NCBI RefSeq assembly: GCF_002575655.3
Contig: NC_053040.3
Location: 223,028,628-223,092,627, forward strand
Source of the DNA: Aegilops tauschii subsp. strangulata
Taxonomy: Eukaryota; Streptophyta; Magnoliopsida; Poales; Poaceae
Direction: 5' to 3'
DNA: 64,000 nt
This document shows, piece by piece, positions 58,378-64,000 of the stretch; position 1 is the stretch's first letter, and each line of letters begins with the position of its first letter. Position numbers and translations under genes: made by a program. A model generated the notes under the pieces. The model was not told where the DNA came from, did not search any database, and saw only the letters and a program-made list of their open reading frames with translations.

Positions 58378-60738
58378 CATGATCCAGGAGGTGTAGGAGC
58401 GGGCTGGCTCGTGTCGGTAGCTGGAGAAGGATCGTGCGATGCTTGTCTGGAGTTACGCTGCACCAAAGATCATTTCCAATGTCTTGTTAGCATGATGACA
58501 CTCAAATGTTAAGACTAGCAAGTAATGTCCATTCAAATTAAACTCACCGTGGTCCCAGGAGCAATCACTGGCATCGGCGGAGCGGTCTGACCGGTCTTCT
58601 CGCACACAGACTGCACATTTGGTTTTGACGACTCAGTCATACTAGTTAGTAATGAGACAAACACTACATGAATGTTTTGGCTAATCTGCAGAAGAAACTT
58701 ACCACAAGGAGCTCGTACATGGCCCTTGCCTGCATGTCATTCCGTGCCCTCTCCTCCTCCATCATCTTTGTCGTCCTCTCCTCCAACTCCCGCTGCCTCT
58801 CCGCCGCCTCCGCCAGAAGTTTCTCCGTTCTATCTCTCTCACTCTGTATAGCAGCCTGCAACACCACTCACATGACCATTTGTAATCATTGATGGAAGCG
58901 CACACAATGTAATGGAGAAAGATAGCTGAGTACGTATCACTAACCTTGATGCCGAGTTGCATTGGCCGTTCACGAGGCCTTATCTCAGCAGCGGAGCTCG
59001 ACTGGCGTGCCTTGATCTCCGGGAGAGTGCTAGGACAACGGATAAGTCCATCTCCAATGGCTATGGAGCCATGGGACCTCCCGCCACCAGATATCATCAC
59101 CAGCTCTGGATCAATGGGACCCTGGCTCGGGTTAAAGTCCTCCCCTTTCCTCGCCTTCCCCTCATCTCTATATCTCACGAGCTTGTTGTGGGAGGAGATG
59201 TTGGTGAAGTTGTTTGCATCATCGAGGTCAGAATGAGAGAAAGCCTTGACTTTCTTGAAAGAGGCAGTGTGGGCCATGGCATATAGGTCGTACACCTCTG
59301 GCACCTTATCCACCTTATTGTGGCGTGCCTGAAAGAGAGAAACAATGTAAATTAGTAATTAAAGGGCTCAAGCTAGCATGATGAATGAATTGCATGAATC
59401 ATGAAGCAAACCACATACCCAGTTCCGCCCGAACTGATATAAGTTGGAGCTGCCTTGATGGTGTGGCACACCTTCCATTTGGGCACGTTTGTCCTTGGCC
59501 TCGTTGTGGAGGGCTAGCCATTCTTTTGAGCACCACTCATTGACCAACACCTCCCAACAATCCATCCGATCCGCACACCATCTCGGAGGCGCCTAAGTTA
59601 GCAAATAGAAACTTGAGCGCTACGGCTAAGAATTACTAAATGAAGGAACTTAAGTAGAAGGCCTTAAGAATTACCTTCATGTACTGCTCCTTACTCAGGA
59701 ACTTATCGCGGCACGCCGGCTTGGTCTTCTTGATACCACGCAAGGCGTAGTAGTCTCAAACAGCCTGCACCCGAGCCTCGTGCCGTAAGTTCTGTAGTAG
59801 GCGCTTGCAGACGTTCTCGATAACATGTGCCGCGTCCTCCTCGTATCCCTCCTCACACCTGTAGAATGTCTGCAATCAAATGAGACAATATTGATTAGTA
59901 CAATTAATAACTAGCTAGTTGAAGATTTTTAAATGTGTAAAGGAGAAATTACCCAGAACTTTCTGATCACCATGTCTGCCCTCGTGTCGCACAAGACACC
60001 ATCGATAATCTCATCCGGCGGGGCCGGGGCAGCCAAGTAGTGCTCCCAGCTCAATCCAAGCTCTGGAAGCCGACCCTCACCAGGCAACGTGACAAACCCC
60101 GGGAAGTTTTGCCGGCAAAGAACTCCAAGGACGGAGTTGGGCCGGCGGACACTATGATGGTGGTCCCAACCCCTGCAGCATGACAAGGCCAACGCATTAG
60201 TTATTTGAAGAAACGTGAATGCAGAAGGTACAAAAATATTAAATGCACTTACGTACCTCTCCCCATCAGGGAAAATCAACCACCTCTGCTCGCGGGTCGC
60301 CGGCACGGACGGGAGTCGTGTAGCACCACGCTGGTAGACGGTGCCCCCCTCCTCCTCAATATCAGTCGGCTCCCCGCCATCATCAGCATGGCCACTCGGC
60401 TCCTCGGGCTGATCTGGCCAGGTACCCCATACGGACGTGTGCTCCTCTGGGGTCTCGTGGGCCGAAGGCTAGTCGACCCGAGGCTTGTGGGCCCAAGACC
60501 CGTGGACCGGAGGCTCGTGGACTGGAGTCCGTGTAGCCTCCTCCTCGGACGAGTCCACCCTAGCAGTCATGTGCTCGGGTGAAACAGCTGGGGGTGGCGG
60601 CGAGGAAGGCGCCATAGCAGTCACCCTACCTCCTCTCCCGCGACCACGTGCCCCACCTCCTCTCTTCCTACCTCGTCCCTTGCTGGGCACCGCGGTCGAC
60701 GAAGAAGGGCCCGGCGGTGTCGCCATACTGTCCAGCAA
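58378..60738 (-). pseudogene. CACTA second gene, Transposase_24-like, multi-exon
   Basis: Exon-like pieces on the minus strand: 60738 to about 60256 (Arg/Gly-rich basic start, acidic middle, W-L-I-F-P-D-G-E end); about 60173-59950; about 59870-59680 (Y-R-C-E-E-G-Y); about 59592-59418 (C-S-K-E-W motif, K-D-K-R-A); about 59328-58945; about 58856-58703 (long Glu/Arg coiled coil); and short pieces to 58378. GT/AG borders are visible at most joints. The order and motifs fit plant transposase Ptta/En/Spm (Transposase_24). Stops at 60469-60471 (TAG) and near 59758 (TGA) break it. The protein probably binds the subterminal array. Confidence 0.75.
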
Positions 60739-60968
60739 CGCTCGGCGGAGAGGTGCGTCTGGAATGGAAGACCTCAGACCACGCGCCGACGAAGAAGGGG
60801 CCTAGGCGCGCTCCCGACCAGCGCCCACCATCTTTCAACACCTGCCATGACAAACAGTAAACGAAATTAGTACAACATAAAAAAAAGACCGACATGAATA
60901 ATAATATGTGTATCACTTAAGTGTATCATCATCAAGTACAACATAAAAAAATTTAATACCTGACACTA

Positions 60969-61982
60969 CTAATAATCTCGATCAGTATCATCAATAAATG
61001 CATAATCATCATGATCACTATAATCAATGACGGGCTCATAGGGTTCAGTGGCATCAACATGTGGAAGGCCACCTTGACGTAATCGGTCAAGCAATGACAG
61101 GTCATCCGCAGCAGTAACCTCTTCTTGTTCCGGCTCTTCTTGTTCCTCCTCTGGGGTGATGTCGGATTCACTGTCGCTGTCTACTTCAATGTTTTGGGGT
61201 GAAGTATAGCGGTTCTTGAAACGCTTTTTGGAAAGACGTGTCTCTTGGAAGAATTCTCCTTCATATGTGTCTGGGTTAATGTGAGGTTCATAATCCTCTT
61301 CCTTTGGGGGAGATAGTCTAGCACGTGGCGGCACTTCATAAACGACATCCCAACCTTTCAGATTTGGATTAGTTTGGCAGGCCCACGGTAGATAGAATAC
61401 TTGGGTCGCCTGTTGAGCCGTAATATAGACATCAGGAACATCTAAATGGGTGCTTTGGTTGATTTCAACTAGCCCTATATGTTCATGAGTCCTTCTAGTC
61501 TCCTTCGGCTGAAACCAATAACATTTGAAGACTACGACATTCGGTGGGTTTTCACCATAGAATAGAAGTTCATAAATTGCTTCAACTCTCCCATAATACT
61601 CGGTACCTCCTTCGCCGATAGCAGATACACAACAATTTGTAGACTTTCGGTCGGCCATAGATAGCTCTTTGCCATAGGTACGAAAGCGATACCCGTTGAT
61701 GTCGTATTTGTCAAATGAACGGACCTTATAGTCAAAACCATTAGCGACTTGTCTCAATTCGGCGTCCATAGACTCTGAATTAGCCTACAAGTTTAATATG
61801 AAAGGATTGTTGCATTACGCACAAATTAGCGAATGAAATGAAATTGTCTAATAGAAATTACCGTTTGTTTGAACCAAGAGATGAAACCGGGATAGCCGCC
61901 TCCTTGCTTTGCGAGAAGCTCATACTCTTCGACAGAATCCTTTTGGATCACCGCTCCATACGAGAATAAGGCGACGTATCGA
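60969..61982 (-). CDS. C-terminal exons of TNP2-like transposase (DUF4216-like)
   Basis: A short exon (61982 to about 61862) and a long exon (about 61785 to 60969) are joined by good GTAATT/TTGTAG borders. The long exon encodes a domain of about 165 residues with N-G-Y-R-F-R-T, Y-G-R-V and F-K-C-Y-W-F motifs, matching the DUF4216 region that follows DUF4218 in plant TNP2 transposases. An acidic Glu/Asp-rich tail ends at a stop near 60969. No stop interrupts these two exons, unlike the upstream part. Confidence 0.75.
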
Positions 61983-62045
61983 CTGTATGAAATATCCAGG
62001 AATAAGAGCAGTTCAAAGGAAATAGAAGTTGCGAAACAATGTACC

Positions 62046-62962
62046 GAGAACTTACTCGATGTACGGCCGCACTTCTATCAGGTTGTTGAAGATATACAAC
62101 AAAATGGCCCGCCATTGTTCGTTATCCAAAGATACTGGATTTGAAACACTGGCTGGTGCGAGATTCCCTTTGAATAGGCTGAGCTTGGATCCACCCTTTT
62201 TAGGGTCGTCAGCATTGTACCGAGGCTTCGAATTATGCAAATGACGATTTTTGGCTTCGTAGTGTGCTGTCACGAAGTTTGCCGCCTCCTCAGTGATGAA
62301 TGCCTCAGCCATCGATGCTTCAATTCTACGTTTAGTTTTACATTTTTGTCGAAGCGTCTTCTACATCTTCTCAGTTGGGTAGCACCAACGATTTTGCACG
62401 GGCCCCCCAATCTTGCCTCGGTTGGGAGATGCAAAATCAAATGTTGCATTGGATTAAAGAAGCCCGGTGGAAAGATCTTCTCTAACTTGCAGATCAACTC
62501 CGGCGCCAACTCTTCCATTTCTTCTAGCACACCAGGCGATAGTTCTTTCGCACAAAGAACACGGAAGAAATAGCTGAGTTCTGCCAGTACTAGCCATTCA
62601 TCCTCAGGGATGAAGCCACGCAACATCACCGGCATTACCCGCTCAATCCATATGTGCCAATCATGACTCTTGAGACCAAATATCTTCAATTTATCAAGAC
62701 TGGCTCCCCTCTTTAGATTCGCTGCATACCCATCGGGGAACATCAACTGCATTTTCACCCACAAGATAATTTCCCTCATAGCTGGCCTTCCAAGATTGAA
62801 CCATGCCTTTGGCTTCGTCCAGTTCTGCTTTCCTTTCGGTTCTTTCATGTTTTGTAACGGCCTATCACATAGCGCCTCCAGATCGACTCTAGCCTTAGTA
62901 TTATCCTTTGACTTCCCATCTATGCCGAACAATGTACCAAAAAGTGCCTCGGCGATATTCTT
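62046..62962 (-). pseudogene. TNP2 transposase middle part (DUF4218-like)
   Basis: The frame 62932-62270 has H-D-W-H-I-W, L-A-E-L-S-Y-F-F-R and H-L-I-L-H-L-P motifs typical of DUF4218. A frameshift near 62330 moves the sequence to frame 62312-62056, which ends at a GTAAGT donor. This middle part is joined to the catalytic part across a TAG at 62963-62965. Confidence 0.8.
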
Positions 62963-64000
62963 CTAAGTGTGCATCACGTCGATGTTGTGTGGGCAAAGGA
63001 GGTCTTTGAAGTAAGGCAGATCCCATAAGCATGTTTTGTGAGTCCAGGCGTGCTTAGAATTATACCCCTTGAAGTACCCTGGACGCTCTGGATCTGGCTC
63101 GAGAGCGTTTAACTGATCCAGGGTCTGTTGGCCTGTCAATGCAGGTGGTGCAGAGTTTTTGACAACTCTACCTCTGATGAAGTTCTTCTTGTCTTTCCTG
63201 AACTTATGGCGAGGATTCAGGAACTGTCTATGCATGTCGAAGCAAGAAAACTTGCGACCGGCCTGAAGCCAACGAAACTCAAGAGCTCCCTTGCATGTGG
63301 GGCACGTGAACCTTCCATGCACACACCAGCCAACGAATAGCGCATACGCCGGCAAGTCATGCGTCGAGTACATGTACCAGACACGCATTATGAAGTTTCG
63401 TTTGCTATAGGCGTCGTATGTCTTGAACCCATTATCCCAGGCTTCTTGCAATTCGTCCTTAAGCGGCTGCATGTACACATTCATATTTTCCCCGGATAGT
63501 TGGGCCCTGGAATTATCAACGTCAGGAAAATGTTCTTTCTTTGCATAATCTGTCCGGGGGGAGATTGAGTGGAAAGACAAATACGGGCCAACAACTGTAT
63601 TGGGCTGCCGTCATACCAAACACACTGAACCCATCCGTGCTGATGCCGACTCGAGGATACCTCGGATCTGCCGCTTTGTCACCATGTAATTCATCAAACT
63701 TTTTCCACGCAATACCATCCGATGTGTGTACAATCATCAGATTCCCATTTGCATCTAGTTCGGTTCTTTTGCCCGTTTTGTGCCATGTCATCTGTCTGGC
63801 CGTCTCTTCGACCATGAAAAGACGTTGAAGTCTTGGTACGATTGGCATATACCGAAGAACACTAACGGGGATTTTGGTCTGTGTCTTCTCACCCATACCG
63901 TTGTCTACCACAACTTACTTGGAAGACTTGCAAATGGGACAATAGTTCAAGTCCGCATAGTCAAGCCTAAACAAGACACATCCTTTCTCACAGGCATGTA
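62963..64000 (-). pseudogene. TNP2 transposase catalytic part, cut by window end
   Basis: From the right edge on the minus strand come a C-P-I-C zinc-finger-like pair (near 63935), an in-frame TAA near 63915, then frame 63911-63525 with V-L-R-Y-x-P-x-x-P-R-L-Q-R and G-I-S-T-D-G-F, holding the first catalytic Asp. A single-base shift near 63540 leads to frame 63580-62966 with C-P-x-C-K, H-R-Q-F-L and a final I-D-V-M-H-T motif, where a TAG replaces the expected next codon. These are the landmarks of the transposase family tnp2 of CACTA elements. Confidence 0.88.

Larger units (their letters stand above)
56608..64000 (-). mobile_element. CACTA transposon, terminus at 56608, continues beyond window
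   Basis: CACTACAGGAATCAGC opens at 56608 after ACT (candidate three-base target duplication). Inward lie a subterminal array, three kinds of tandem repeat, a multi-exon second gene and a TNP2-type transposase, both on the minus strand. This is the usual order transposase, second gene, 3' end, read from the right. The far terminus is outside the window. Several stops and frameshifts in both genes show that this copy cannot encode its own transposase. Confidence 0.92.

Overview
The window is a nest of transposable elements from a large grass genome, most likely Triticeae (wheat, Aegilops, barley or a relative). I see no host gene, tRNA or rRNA. The clues are nested Ty3/gypsy and Ty1/copia elements with long LTRs, CACTA transposons ending in CACTACAAAAA or CACTACAGG, a Stowaway MITE, and plant introns inside the transposon genes. 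Nearly every reading frame longer than about 150 codons belongs to an element, and most are broken. Family names are not assigned, because that needs a repeat-library search.

Left part (1-20594). An Athila-like gypsy element (1-8307, plus strand) has decayed gag and pol and a complete 3' LTR. It sits in the LTR of a second, minus-strand gypsy-type element (8308-14707) that has two LTRs and a primer site but only one short ORF, so it looks non-autonomous. Next is a CACTA end with a CTGTTCATCC array (14708-15960). The right-hand part of another CACTA follows (15961-20594), with duplicated exon-like modules, a coiled-coil exon and a Stowaway MITE.

Middle part (20595-30633). A SIRE-like copia element (20595-23193) lost its integrase and reverse transcriptase in one internal deletion. 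Then comes a 5.6-kb segment of unknown class bounded by a quasi-palindromic 19-nt sequence (23194-28778). After it lie a TATA-bearing LTR-like sequence with a leader and a gypsy 3' tail.

Right part (30634-64000). A Tat-type gypsy element (30634-39329) carries sense gag-protease and an antisense, intron-containing gene with its own TATA box, but no reverse transcriptase. A young chromodomain gypsy element (39330-50712) is nearly complete. Its LTRs differ at about 12 of 1856 shared bases, and it carries an additional ORF before gag with a dsRNA-binding-domain-like pattern. A minus-strand copia-like remnant follows (50713-56342). The window closes with a CACTA transposon (56608 to beyond the end). 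Its TNP2-type transposase and second gene lie on the minus strand, followed by tandem repeats and a GACGGCAAAG-type subterminal array.

The most unusual items are the additional ORF of the young gypsy element, the 5.6-kb segment of unknown class, the antisense gene of the Tat-like element, the repeated polypurine-tract-like motifs in two gypsy elements, and the duplicated exon modules in a CACTA element.
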